This document shows positions 33,721 to 41,660 of a DNA stretch of 64,000 nucleotides, piece after piece. A program made the position numbers and the translations under genes. The notes beneath the pieces were generated by a model. The model searched no databases and had not been told where the DNA came from. It saw nothing but the letters and a program-made list of their open reading frames with translations. Source of the DNA: Pseudoduganella rivuli (lineage in GTDB: Bacteria > Pseudomonadota > Gammaproteobacteria > Burkholderiales > Burkholderiaceae_D); assembly GCF_009674485.1 (NCBI RefSeq), contig NZ_WKJJ01000006.1, positions 1 through 64,000 of the forward strand, in the 5' to 3' direction. Numbering within the stretch: the stretch's first letter is position 1; each line of letters opens with the position of its first letter.

Positions 33721-34125
33721 TCAGATGCGCGCGGGCGGCCCGCGCGGTTGCGCGGAGGCCCAGACAGCCAGCGGCCGCGGCGCGCGATAGAACAGGAACG
33801 GCATGAATGGCGTGCCCGTGGCGGGCAGGCCGGAAAGCGTGGCGGGCGGCAGGCCGAAAGACCCGGCGTGGGTCTGGCAATACGCGCAATCCCCGCCCAT
33901 GGTTTTGGCGGCGCCGGACGACTTGTTGCTGTCGTCGCTGTCCCCGGACGTGATCAGGCCGGAGACCGTGACGCGCGACCCGTCGGCGCGGCAGATTTCC
34001 CACGTGGCCGGCACGCCCTGGCTGAACGCAATGGCATGCGAAACGGAGGGCGCGAGCGCGTTCAGCAAGACCGCAAAGCATGCGATCCAGAGCCACAGCG
34101 TGCTGGTTGCCGATGTCCGTTTCAT
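33721..34125 (-). CDS. DUF2946 family protein
   Basis: A 134-residue protein with an N-terminal membrane segment (TLWLWIACFAVLLNALAPSVSHA), a CRADGSRV segment, a CAYCQTHAG motif and a short hydrophobic tail with Pro/Arg-rich end. DUF2946 genes are very often next to copper-related TonB receptors and PCuAC, as here. The Cys and His residues suggest metal or heme-like contact, but no reaction is known. It is first gene of the operon that continues with PCuAC, YcnI and the receptor. Confidence 0.85.
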   Translation of the reverse strand: MKRTSATSTLWLWIACFAVLLNALAPSVSHAIAFSQGVPATWEICRADGSRVTVSGLITSGDSDDSNKSSGAAKTMGGDCAYCQTHAGSFGLPPATLSGLPATGTPFMPFLFYRAPRPLAVWASAQPRGPPARI

Positions 34126-34193
34126 AACGGTCGATTATAACCCGGGATGTCCGTGGCGACGCGCTATAGCTGGCATGGCGCCCACCGCATATG

Positions 34194-34994
34194 TCAGCGG
34201 CCCAATTGCCGGGCCGCGTCGCGCGCCGCGCGCCAGCGGCTGGCAGGCGACGGATGGGCAAAGCCGCTGGCGTTCGGTGCGCTGGACGCCTGCACCACCT
34301 TGCGGAAGTAGCCGGCCAGCACCTGGGGCGCCCACCCTGCCCGCGCCGCCAGTTTCAAGCCTTCCCGATCCGCTTCCAGCTCCTGCTGCTTGCCCAGCGG
34401 CGCCAGTTTGGCCATCAGCGCGCCATCGTGGTCGACAGCGTGTTCCAGTTCCGCGAACGGACGGGTAGCCCACGCCGGCTCCAGCGTCAGGGCCGCTTCG
34501 TATTCCTGCAAATTGTGCCGCAGCACCGCGTGGGCGATTTCATGGGCCAGCACCATGGCCAGTTCGCCATCGGACAAGTTCAGGGCGGCGGCATGCGCGC
34601 CGCTGACCAGCAGCTTGCCGCCGGCGAATGCATACGCGTGTTCTTCGGGATCGGTGGTGGTGTGCACTTCCCACGGCCAGGCGGCCGATTCGGGATAGTC
34701 GCGCGCCGCCTGCGCCAGCAGCGGTTGCGCGATGCGCTGCACGCGCGCGTGGAAGTCCGTGTCGTTGTCCAGCAGTTGCGCGGCGCGCAGGCCGGCGATG
34801 CGTTCGTTGTACAGCACCGCCGCACCCGCCATCACCTGCTGCTGGTCCAGCGCGTGCGCGCCGACTGGCGTTGCTATTACAGCCAACCAGACGACAAATC
34901 GCAGGGCGGTTTCGCGCCAGCGAAGCCGCCTTGCCTGCGCCAACGCAGCGCAAGCAATGGCGGCTTCCTGCGGAAACCGCCCTACGGGACTCAT
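34194..34994 (-). CDS. M48-family metallopeptidase, exported
   Basis: A 266-residue zinc peptidase. The zinc motif is VLAHEIAHAVLRH and the third ligand is in QQELEADREGLKLA. A signal-like segment FVVWLAVIATPVGAHA precedes the mature part, at about residues 33-48, so the N-region is unusually long. The first 31 or so codons after ATG 34994 are encoded by a copy of the CCGTAGGGCGG repeat, meaning the original N-terminus was probably replaced or extended by the repeat. The start overlaps the yaeQ stop (ATGA), which supports ATG 34994. Homologues resemble LoiP/BepA-type proteases that act on periplasmic proteins. Confidence 0.85.
   Translation of the reverse strand: MSPVGRFPQEAAIACAALAQARRLRWRETALRFVVWLAVIATPVGAHALDQQQVMAGAAVLYNERIAGLRAAQLLDNDTDFHARVQRIAQPLLAQAARDYPESAAWPWEVHTTTDPEEHAYAFAGGKLLVSGAHAAALNLSDGELAMVLAHEIAHAVLRHNLQEYEAALTLEPAWATRPFAELEHAVDHDGALMAKLAPLGKQQELEADREGLKLAARAGWAPQVLAGYFRKVVQASSAPNASGFAHPSPASRWRAARDAARQLGR
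34900..34987. repeat. CCGTAGGGCGG palindromic repeat, copy 3 (inside a coding sequence)
   Basis: 88-bp copy with ends CGCAGGGCGGTTTC and GAAACCGCCCTACGG, inverted with one mismatch. It shares GCCGCCTT, CAATGGCGGCTTCC and GCGGAAACCGCCCTACGG with copy 1 in the same orientation. It lies within codons 3-32 of the M48 peptidase gene. Confidence 0.85.
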
Positions 34995-35527
34995 GCTTTC
35001 AAGGTTTCCCGCTCAACCAGCACGGTTTCCGTGCCGTCGGTCAGCCAGATCTGGCCATCCTGGATCGTGCACTGCAATTGCATCGAGCGCTGCGCCATCT
35101 TTTCCAGCGCGGCCGATGCCTCGGCAGGGATATTCACCACGCTGACGTTTTTCGCGCGGTCGATCTTGTTGGCCAGCGGCTTCCACCAGACGTGCGACGT
35201 GGCGCTGTACGAATACACCACGACCTGCTCCGAGCGGCCCGCCGCCTTCAGCAGGCGCTTGTCGTCCGGCTGCCCGATTTCGATCCACAGCTGGATCGCG
35301 CCGGTCAAATCCTTTTGCCACAGGTCCGGCTCTTCCGTATCGGACAAGCCCTTGGCATTGACCAGCGCTTCATCGGCGTGGATGGCGAACGCCAGCACGC
35401 GGATCATCAGGCGCTCGTCCGTTTCGGACGGGTGGCGCGCCAGGGTCAGCAGGTGGGTGTTGTAGTAATTGCGGTCCATGTCGGCAATCGACAGTTCCGC
35501 CTTATAAATCGTGGATTTCAGTGCCAT
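34991..35527 (-). CDS. yaeQ: YaeQ family protein
   Basis: A 178-residue cytosolic protein with the family pattern ALKSTIYKAELSIADMDRNYY, TLARHPSETDERLMIRVLAFA, PDLWQKDLTGAIQLWIEIGQPD and a C-terminal LTDGTETVLVERETL. The structure is known to resemble PD-(D/E)XK nucleases, and EEPDLWQKD/WIEIGQP fits that core, but activity has not been shown. E. coli YaeQ was reported as a suppressor of RfaH-dependent defects. It overlaps the M48 gene by 4 bp and follows purU after 28 bp, so all three may be co-transcribed. Confidence 0.93.
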   Translation of the reverse strand: MALKSTIYKAELSIADMDRNYYNTHLLTLARHPSETDERLMIRVLAFAIHADEALVNAKGLSDTEEPDLWQKDLTGAIQLWIEIGQPDDKRLLKAAGRSEQVVVYSYSATSHVWWKPLANKIDRAKNVSVVNIPAEASAALEKMAQRSMQLQCTIQDGQIWLTDGTETVLVERETLKA

Positions 35528-35555
35528 TACTCAGTCAATGCTCAATCAGTAGCGA

Positions 35556-36425
35556 TTACTTGAAGACGACGGTCTTGCGGCCGTTTTGCAGAATGCGGTG
35601 TTCGACGAACCATTTCACGGCGCGCGCCAGCACCACGCACTCCACGTCGCGACCGATGGCGGACAGGGTGTCCGCATCCATCGAATGGTCGACCCGTTCC
35701 ACGTCCTGCTCAATGATCGGACCTTCATCGAGGTCGCTGGTGACGAAGTGCGCCGTGGCGCCGATCAGTTTCACGCCGCGGTGGTGCGCCTGCGCATAGG
35801 GCTTGGCGCCCTTGAAGCTGGGCAGGAACGAATGGTGGATGTTAATGGCCTTGCCCTTCAGGCGCGCGCACAGTTGCGGCGACAGGATCTGCATGTAGCG
35901 CGCCAGCACCACCAGGTCGATATTGTGCGACTCGACCAGCTCGATGATGCGCGCTTCCTGCGCCAGCTTGGCTTCTTCCGACGCACCCGCCGCCAGTGGC
36001 AGATGGTGGAATGGAATGTTGTAGCTGGCCGCCAGCTGGTAAAAGTCCATGTGGTTCGACACGATGGCCGGGATTTCCATCGGCAGCAGGCCGCTCTTGT
36101 AGCGGAACAGCAAATCGTTCAGGCAGTGGCCGATTTTCGACACCATCAGCAGCACGCGCGGCTTGGCGCGCGCATCGCGCAATTCCCAGTCCAGCTGCAT
36201 GTCGCTGCCCAGCAGCGCGAATTCCGCGCGCAGGCGTTCATCCGTCACGCCCGCTTCTTCCAGCGAGAAATGCACGCGCATGAAAAACAGTTGGGATTCG
36301 CTGTCGCCGAACTGGGCGGAATCGATAATGTTGCAGCCGTGCTCGGCCAGGAAGCCTGAAACGCGATGCACGATGCCGCGCTGGTCCAGGCAAGACAGGG
36401 TCAGGATGTATTCAGGGTGCGTCAT
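35556..36425 (-). CDS. purU: Formyltetrahydrofolate deformylase
   Basis: A 289-residue enzyme that hydrolyses 10-formyl-THF to formate and THF, balancing one-carbon pools. An N-terminal ACT domain (ILTLSCLDQRGIVHRVSGFLA) is followed by the formyltransferase fold with VLLMVSKIGHCLNDLLFRYKSG, the catalytic His/Asn region INIHHSFLPSFKGAKPYAQAH and GATAHFVTSDLDEGPIIEQDV with Asp. The C-terminus has HSMDADTLSAIGRDVE. First gene of a small minus-strand group with yaeQ and the M48 gene; divergent from the CurA-like reductase. Confidence 0.96.
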   Translation of the reverse strand: MTHPEYILTLSCLDQRGIVHRVSGFLAEHGCNIIDSAQFGDSESQLFFMRVHFSLEEAGVTDERLRAEFALLGSDMQLDWELRDARAKPRVLLMVSKIGHCLNDLLFRYKSGLLPMEIPAIVSNHMDFYQLAASYNIPFHHLPLAAGASEEAKLAQEARIIELVESHNIDLVVLARYMQILSPQLCARLKGKAINIHHSFLPSFKGAKPYAQAHHRGVKLIGATAHFVTSDLDEGPIIEQDVERVDHSMDADTLSAIGRDVECVVLARAVKWFVEHRILQNGRKTVVFK

Positions 36426-36574
36426 GGACGAAACTTGTTAATCAATGGATTAGAAAAGCATTAACCTGCTATTGTCGCATGTCTTGACGCCACCACAGGT
36501 ATTTTGAAAAATAGCACGGTCGTTCATTTTAAGTTATAGTAGGAAAACAATCCCAATAACTTCGGAGGCACTTT

Positions 36575-37594
36575 ATGGAAGCTTTGCACAACGTTCAATT
36601 TCGCCTGGCATCCCGCCCGGTCGGCCTGCCCACGGACAGCAACTGGCAGCGCATCTCGGAACCCGTACGCGACCTGGCTGACGGTGAAGTCCTGGTCAAG
36701 ACCCAGTACCTGTCGCTGGACCCCGCAATGCGCGGCTGGATGAACGATGCGAAGTCGTACATCCGCCCGGTGGCGATCGGTGAAGTCATGCGCGCCGGCG
36801 GCATTGGCGAAGTGGTGGCGTCGAAATCGCCGAAATTCGCGGTCGGCGACATCGTCACCGGTGGCCTGGGCGTGCAAAGCTACTGGACCGGCGCGGCGGA
36901 CGACCGCAGCGCGGCGCTGGCAAAAATCGACACGCGCCTGGCCCCGGCCACCGTGTGGACCAATACGCTGGGCATGCCCGGCATGACGGCCTACTTCGGT
37001 TTGCTGGAAGTGGGCCAGCCGAAAGCCGGTGAAACCGTGGTGGTGTCGGGCGCCGCGGGCGCCGTGGGCCAGACCGTGGGCCAGGTGGCGAAACAGCTGG
37101 GTTGCCGCGTGGTCGGCATCGCCGGCGGCAAGGATAAATGCGATTTCGTCGTCAACGAACTGGGCTTTGACGCGTGCATCGATTACAAGGCCGGCGATAT
37201 CCGGGGCGGCCTGAAAGAACATTGCCCGCAAGGTATCGACGTCTACTTCGATAACGTCGGCGGCGAGATTCTGGACACGGTACTGACCCGCATCAACATG
37301 AAAGCCCGTATAGTCATCTGTGGTGCGATTTCTCAATATAACAATACGACGCCGGTCAAAGGTCCTGCCAATTACCTGTCGCTGCTGGTCAACCGCGCCC
37401 GTATGGAAGGCATGGTGGTGTTTGATTATGCCGACCGCTACCACGTCGCCATCGCCCAACTGGGCACCTGGCTCAAAGAAGGCAAGATCAAGAGCCGCGA
37501 AGATGTCGTGGAAGGCATCGATCAATTCCCGCAAGCATTGACGATGCTGTTTGAAGGCAAAAACTTCGGCAAGCTGGTGCTGAAGGTCGCGTAA
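36575..37594 (+). CDS. NADP-dependent MDR-family oxidoreductase (CurA/leukotriene B4 dehydrogenase type)
   Basis: A 339-residue zinc-independent medium-chain reductase. Pattern: PRDLADGEVLV-like start, YLSLDPAMRGWMND, GGLGVQSYW, LGMPGMTAYFGLLEVGQPKAGETVV, VSGAAGAVGQTVGQVAKQLG (NADP-binding loop) and YFDNVGGEILDTVL. The family reduces the double bond of alpha,beta-unsaturated ketones and aldehydes. Start ATG 36575 has CGGAGG at 9 nt. It is followed by a GACCGCC/GGCGGTC hairpin (37646-37664) and the KGG protein gene. Confidence 0.94.
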   Translation: MEALHNVQFRLASRPVGLPTDSNWQRISEPVRDLADGEVLVKTQYLSLDPAMRGWMNDAKSYIRPVAIGEVMRAGGIGEVVASKSPKFAVGDIVTGGLGVQSYWTGAADDRSAALAKIDTRLAPATVWTNTLGMPGMTAYFGLLEVGQPKAGETVVVSGAAGAVGQTVGQVAKQLGCRVVGIAGGKDKCDFVVNELGFDACIDYKAGDIRGGLKEHCPQGIDVYFDNVGGEILDTVLTRINMKARIVICGAISQYNNTTPVKGPANYLSLLVNRARMEGMVVFDYADRYHVAIAQLGTWLKEGKIKSREDVVEGIDQFPQALTMLFEGKNFGKLVLKVA

Positions 37595-37645
37595 GCCCCA
37601 TCGCCGGCGCGGAACTTATCCGCGCGCTGCTTCTCCAATGCACAG

Positions 37646-37664
37646 GACCGCCATCCCGGCGGTC
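37646..37664 (+). terminator. Hairpin after the CurA-like gene
   Basis: 7-bp stem GACCGCC-ATCCC-GGCGGTC without a T-run, between the reductase gene and the KGG gene; a weak terminator or processing site. Confidence 0.35.
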
Positions 37665-37687
37665 TCATCGCATAAAGGAGCAGCATC

Positions 37688-38020
37688 ATGGACGACAATA
37701 CCCCGTCGGATCTCCCCGAAAAGCCCGCCGCAGGCAACGGCGCTAAAAATGGCACGAAAAATGGCGCAAAACGCGGCTTTGCCGCCATGGATGCCGAACA
37801 GCAGCGCGCCATCGCCAGCCGCGGCGGCCAGGCCGCCCACCAGAAAGGCACGGCGCACGAATTCAATTCGGAAGAAGCGCGCCGCGCCGGCCAAAAAGGC
37901 GGCGAAGCCGTCAGCCGTGACCGCGCCCACATGTCGGAAATCGGCCGCAAGGGCGGTGAAAGCCGCCAGTCCGCCCACCGCCTGAACAAGCAGCAGGCTG
38001 CCGGCAGGGACAATGAGTAA
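37688..38020 (+). CDS. KGG-repeat general stress protein
   Basis: A 110-residue hydrophilic protein with three copies of the stress-induced KGG motif: AIASRGGQAAHQKG, ARRAGQKGGEAVS and SEIGRKGGESRQ. The N-terminus is Gly/Asn/Lys-rich (NGAKNGTKNGAKRG). Similar YciG/GsiB-like proteins are induced by stationary phase or desiccation and are thought to be intrinsically disordered protectants. Start ATG 37688 with AAAGGAG. Confidence 0.9.
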   Translation: MDDNTPSDLPEKPAAGNGAKNGTKNGAKRGFAAMDAEQQRAIASRGGQAAHQKGTAHEFNSEEARRAGQKGGEAVSRDRAHMSEIGRKGGESRQSAHRLNKQQAAGRDNE

Positions 38021-38167
38021 CAGCCGGGCACACGTTATACACTTTGTTTTGCGGTATCGCGGCATGGGTTACGGCATGCCGCCCTCGCTCATCACTGCTC
38101 GACTGCCGATTTGATGCAAGGATGTGACATATATCAACTACTCTTAGTGACAAACATCAACGCCGTC

Positions 38168-38173
38168 TATAAT
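38168..38173 (+). promoter_or_regulatory. -10 box upstream of the UPF0158-like gene
   Basis: TATAAT 41 bp before ATG 38214. A -35 near TAGTGA at 17-bp spacing is weak. Confidence 0.4.
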
Positions 38174-38213
38174 GGATTGACTTGTCAAACCGATACTTCC
38201 GAAAGGAGTAGCC

Positions 38214-38636
38214 ATGCCAACAGCGATCCCGTTTGACGACCTGCAATCCGCCTTCGATTTTGTGTCCGCCGGCGCGCCATATGAACGCAATGCCTATATC
38301 GCGAAGGCGACCGGTGAAGTCTTCCACGCCGCGCAAATCTACGATGCGTACAAGCGGATCCCCCCTGACGTCGACGACGATGAACGCTACTGGTCGGTGC
38401 CGCACCGGCAGGACCTCGACCTCGGTGGCCACCTGGAACTGAAGTTCGTGGAGGAACACATTCCCGCGCAATTCGCCGTCGCACAGGAATTTTTCCAGCG
38501 GCGCGGCGCCCACGCAAAATTCCACGACCTGGTGGCAAAGGAAGGGAAGGAAGCGTTGTGGCGCCAGTATGAACATGACGCCACGGAAAAGGCCCTGCGC
38601 CAGTGGGCCAGCCATGAGGGATTGGCGCTGGCTTAG
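38214..38636 (+). CDS. UPF0158-like protein
   Basis: A 140-residue acidic protein. The order of a short N-terminal helix (FDDLQSAFDFVSAG), YIAKATGEVFHA, DLDLGGHLELKFVEEHIP, then FFQRRGAHAKFHDLVAKEG and LWRQYEHDATEKALRQW resembles UPF0158 proteins, which share the TGEV strand and the GAFxxF-type helix. Function is unknown. SD AAAGGAG precedes ATG 38214. The stop codon overlaps the modE stop from the other strand. Confidence 0.7.
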   Translation: MPTAIPFDDLQSAFDFVSAGAPYERNAYIAKATGEVFHAAQIYDAYKRIPPDVDDDERYWSVPHRQDLDLGGHLELKFVEEHIPAQFAVAQEFFQRRGAHAKFHDLVAKEGKEALWRQYEHDATEKALRQWASHEGLALA

Positions 38637-39445
38637 CCCGGCACGCCGACGATCACGCTCGATGCCTTGAACAGCGCCGTGACCGTCATCCCCTCTTTCA
38701 GCGCCAGCGATTGGCTGCCTTCCAGGCTCAGTGTCGCGCCCAGCACGCCGCCACCCGGCAGCGTGATGCTGACATCCGCATTGACTTCCCCCACCACCAG
38801 CCGGGTGATCACACCGCTGAGCTGATTGCGCGCCGATACCCTGGCGCCGTCCGCGTCGGTGGCAATGATGACGGACGAAGCCTTGACCAGCGCAAAGGCA
38901 TCGCCGCCGACTTTCAAGCCCAGGCTATCGGTGCTGTCGCGCGTGATGATGGCCACCAGCCGCTGGCCACCAACGATATCGATGGTGACTTCGTCATTGA
39001 CGGCGCCACGCTTGATGGCGGACACGGTGCCGGAAAACTGGTTGCGTGCGCTGGTTTTCATTTTCATGGTCTGGATCAGCAGGAAATCGTCCGCCAGCGC
39101 ATGCGACTGGCGGCTCAGGTGTTCGATAAACATGCGGTGTTCGCGCTCGATCAGGCGGAAGTTTTCCACCAGTTGCAGGCCGCGCGGCGTCAGCCGCGTG
39201 CCGCCGCCGCCCTTGCCCCCCGTCAGGCGCTCGACCAGCGGCTCGCCCGCCAGGTTGTTCATGCCTTCAATGGCGTCCCACGCGCCCTTGTAACTCATGT
39301 GCACGGCCTTGGCCGCCTGCGTGATCGAGCCGTGCTGCGCAATCGCCGCCAATAGCGCCACGCGGTCCGAGCCGCCCAGTTGCCTGCCGCCCACCGTCAT
39401 CCACACCTTGCCTTCCAGCGCCAGCGCTTTACTGTCAGCCACCAT
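38633..39445 (-). CDS. modE: ModE-type molybdate-responsive regulator
   Basis: A 270-residue protein: N-terminal LysR-like winged helix (SDRVALLAAIAQHGSITQAAKAVHMSYKGAWDAIEGMNN, here split in two reads) with SITQAAKAVHMSYKGAWDAI, GGKGGGGTRLTPRG, then two TOBE/MOP modules beginning SARNQFSGTVSAIKRGAVN and SARNQLSGVITRLVVGEVN that bind molybdate. In E. coli, molybdate-loaded ModE represses modABC. Start ATG 39445 has GGAGG at 6 nt; a longer start at 39490 is less likely. It overlaps the modC end by 11 bp, so it is the fourth gene of modA-B-C-E. It presumably controls its own operon through the ModE box at 41606. Confidence 0.95.
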   Translation of the reverse strand: MVADSKALALEGKVWMTVGGRQLGGSDRVALLAAIAQHGSITQAAKAVHMSYKGAWDAIEGMNNLAGEPLVERLTGGKGGGGTRLTPRGLQLVENFRLIEREHRMFIEHLSRQSHALADDFLLIQTMKMKTSARNQFSGTVSAIKRGAVNDEVTIDIVGGQRLVAIITRDSTDSLGLKVGGDAFALVKASSVIIATDADGARVSARNQLSGVITRLVVGEVNADVSITLPGGGVLGATLSLEGSQSLALKEGMTVTALFKASSVIVGVPG

Positions 39446-40136
39446 GGCTTGCCTCCACATCGATCTGCCGTTCGCCGGCAATGACGCCATCCATCATCGT
39501 CAGCACGTGGCCGCCAAAGACACGCGCGTCGTCGGGGTCGTGGGTAATCATCAGCATCGGAATCCGCAAGCGGTGCTGCAATGCATCGAGCTCGGCGCGC
39601 ATGCGCACCCGCAGCGCCGGGTCCAGCGCGGCAAACGGTTCGTCCAGCAACAGCGCCTGCGGTTCGTCGATCAGCGCACGGGCCAGCGCCACGCGCTGCC
39701 GCTGCCCGCCCGACAGTTGTGCCGGGTACTGGTGCGCCACCGGGCGCAGTTCAAAGGCGTCCAGCCAGTAATCGAGTTGCTCACCATGCGCCGTCACCGG
39801 CGGATTGAACCAGCCCTTCTTCAAGCCGAAAGCGATATTCTGCCGCACGTTCAAATGGGGAAACAGCGCGTAATCCTGGAACAGGTAGCCCACGTGGCGC
39901 CGCTGCACCGGCACGTCGACTTTCGCCGCGCGGTCGTACAGACGCCGCCCGTTCAACGCGATGTGGCCATTGTCGGGCGTCACCAGCCCGGCAATGGCTT
40001 TCAACAGCATGCTCTTGCCGGCGCCGGACGCGCCATAAATCACGATGCGGTCACTGGCCGACACCAGCCTGGCTTTCAGGCGGAAGGTGCGCTGGCCGGC
40101 GCGCAGGGTTTTCGCGATATCGACGTCGATCAACAT
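39435..40136 (-). CDS. modC: Molybdate ABC transporter ATP-binding protein (short form)
   Basis: A 233-residue ATPase with Walker A GASGAGKSMLLKAIAGL, Q-loop LFQDYALFPHLNVRQNI, signature LSGGQRQRVALARAL, Walker B LLLDEPFAAL and H-loop MLMITHDPDDA. It lacks the C-terminal TOBE/MOP regulatory domain that most ModC proteins (about 350 residues) have. Molybdate sensing is therefore left to the two MOP domains of ModE. Starts 3 bp after the modB stop codon. Confidence 0.93.
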   Translation of the reverse strand: MLIDVDIAKTLRAGQRTFRLKARLVSASDRIVIYGASGAGKSMLLKAIAGLVTPDNGHIALNGRRLYDRAAKVDVPVQRRHVGYLFQDYALFPHLNVRQNIAFGLKKGWFNPPVTAHGEQLDYWLDAFELRPVAHQYPAQLSGGQRQRVALARALIDEPQALLLDEPFAALDPALRVRMRAELDALQHRLRIPMLMITHDPDDARVFGGHVLTMMDGVIAGERQIDVEASHGG

Positions 40137-40139
40137 GAT

Positions 40140-40817
40140 TTACAACCCGCGGTTGGGAGTGAGTTTGTTGGCCAGCACAAGCACCACGACGCACGTGACG
40201 GACGTGATGATGACCAGCAGGTTGGCCGTGTCGTCCTGCCCCGCCTGCACGGCTTCATAGACGGCGATCGACAGCGTCTGCGTCTTGCCGGGAATGCTGC
40301 CCGCCACCATCAGGGTGGCGCCGAATTCGCCCATGGAACGGGCAAAGGCCAGCAAGGTGCCGGCCAGGACGCCGCGCCACGCCAGCGGCAAGGTCACGCG
40401 CAGGAACACGCCGACGGGAGAAACGCCCAGCACGCGGGCCGCGTCCTCCAGTTGCGTATCGACGGTTTCAAATGCGGAGCGGGCCGCCTTCAGCACCAGG
40501 GGAAACGCCACCACGGCAGCCGCCAGCACGGCGGCCTGCCACGTGAAAATCAGGTTGATGCCGAACTGCTGTTGCAGCCAGTGGCCGATCGGACCGTTGC
40601 GGCCGATGAGCACCAGCAGGTAATAACCCAGCACGGTGGGCGGCATCACCATCGGCAGGGTCAGCAAGGCATCCAGCATGTCACGGCCGGGAAAGCGGTA
40701 ACGCGCCAGCACGTAGCCGAGCGCGATGCCGAACACGATGTCCAGCAAGGTGGCCCACCCGGCCACCTTCAATGACAGCGCCAGCGCAATCCAGGCCGGC
40801 TGCCAGATGTCACTCAT
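40140..40817 (-). CDS. modB: Molybdate ABC transporter permease
   Basis: A 225-residue inner-membrane permease with about five helices: WIALALSLKVAGWATLLDIVFG, MLDALLTLPMVMPPTVLGYYLL, AAVLAAAVVAFPLVLK and VVLVLANKL among others. The EAA-like loop DAARVLGVSPVGVFLRVTLPLAW contacts ModC. Between modA and modC; gap to modA is 11 bp. Confidence 0.95.
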   Translation of the reverse strand: MSDIWQPAWIALALSLKVAGWATLLDIVFGIALGYVLARYRFPGRDMLDALLTLPMVMPPTVLGYYLLVLIGRNGPIGHWLQQQFGINLIFTWQAAVLAAAVVAFPLVLKAARSAFETVDTQLEDAARVLGVSPVGVFLRVTLPLAWRGVLAGTLLAFARSMGEFGATLMVAGSIPGKTQTLSIAVYEAVQAGQDDTANLLVIITSVTCVVVLVLANKLTPNRGL

Positions 40818-40828
40818 TTATTTGCACG

Positions 40829-41575
40829 TCAAGGTTTGCCGAAGCCATACCTGGCGAGGATGGCCTGGCCCGCCGGCGCATGCACATAGGCGAGAAATTT
40901 ATTGGCGCCCGCCGCATTCGGCGCGGTACGGATGGCGGCGATCGGATACGTCACCGGCGTGGCGCTGCGCACGGGCAAGGCGACCTTGACTTTATCCTTT
41001 TGCGCGCCCACGTCCGTCACGTAGACAAAACCCGCATCGGCTTCGCCGCGCGCCACGTAGTCCAGGCTCTGGCGCACCGACGCGCCGAACACCAGTTTCG
41101 GCTCGACGGCGGCCCACAGGCCCGCTTTTTCCAGCGCTTCTTTCGCATAACGGCCGATCGGCACGCCGGCCGGATTGCCCATCGTGATTTTCGCCACAGC
41201 CGGCAATTTTAGATCCACCAGGCTGCGGATCGGCAGTGTGCTGCCGTTCGGGACGATCAGCACCAGGCTGTTGCTGACGAAATTCCCGCGGCTGCCCGGC
41301 GCCAGCAAATGCTGCGCTTCCGCCTTGTCCATCGCATCCTGGTCGGCGGACGCAAACACGTCGACCGGCGCCCCCTTGGCGATTTGCTGGACCAGCGCAT
41401 CGGAGGCGGCAAAGTTCAGCAACACCTTGTCGCCGGGGTGGGCGGCTTCGAACGATTGCGACAATTCCTTGAAGGCGTTGGTCAGGCTGGCGGCGGCGGA
41501 GACGGTGATGTCGGCGGCAGTGGCGGTCAGGGCAAACGCGCCCAAAACAGTTGCGCAGCACAGTTTTCTCAGCAT
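40829..41575 (-). CDS. modA: Molybdate-binding periplasmic protein
   Basis: A 248-residue solute receptor. The signal peptide (LRKLCCATVLGAFALTATAA) is followed by ITVSAAASLTNAFKELSQSFEA, VLLNFAASDALVQQI, ADVFASADQDAMDKA-type segment, and GNPAGVPIGRYAKEALEKAG, all typical of ModA. Ser residues in SAAASL and AASDA are the expected oxyanion contacts. Start ATG 41575 with AGGGAAG upstream. First gene of the operon, controlled by the ModE box 31 bp upstream. Confidence 0.96.
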   Translation of the reverse strand: MLRKLCCATVLGAFALTATAADITVSAAASLTNAFKELSQSFEAAHPGDKVLLNFAASDALVQQIAKGAPVDVFASADQDAMDKAEAQHLLAPGSRGNFVSNSLVLIVPNGSTLPIRSLVDLKLPAVAKITMGNPAGVPIGRYAKEALEKAGLWAAVEPKLVFGASVRQSLDYVARGEADAGFVYVTDVGAQKDKVKVALPVRSATPVTYPIAAIRTAPNAAGANKFLAYVHAPAGQAILARYGFGKP

Positions 41576-41605
41576 GGTCACTTCCCTCTTCGACAGGATC
41601 ATGTT

Positions 41606-41629
41606 CGCAATATACTGAATTATATAGCG
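41606..41629. promoter_or_regulatory. ModE box overlapping the modA -10 region
   Basis: Nearly perfect dyad CGCTATATA-N6-TATATTGCG on the minus strand, matching the ModE site pattern CGxTATAT...ATATxxCG. The sequence TATAAT within the left arm (41623-41618) can serve as the modA -10 box. Binding of ModE would block polymerase. Confidence 0.8.
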
Positions 41630-41660
41630 CGCTCCATGCGTCCGTATCGACTGGCATTAT

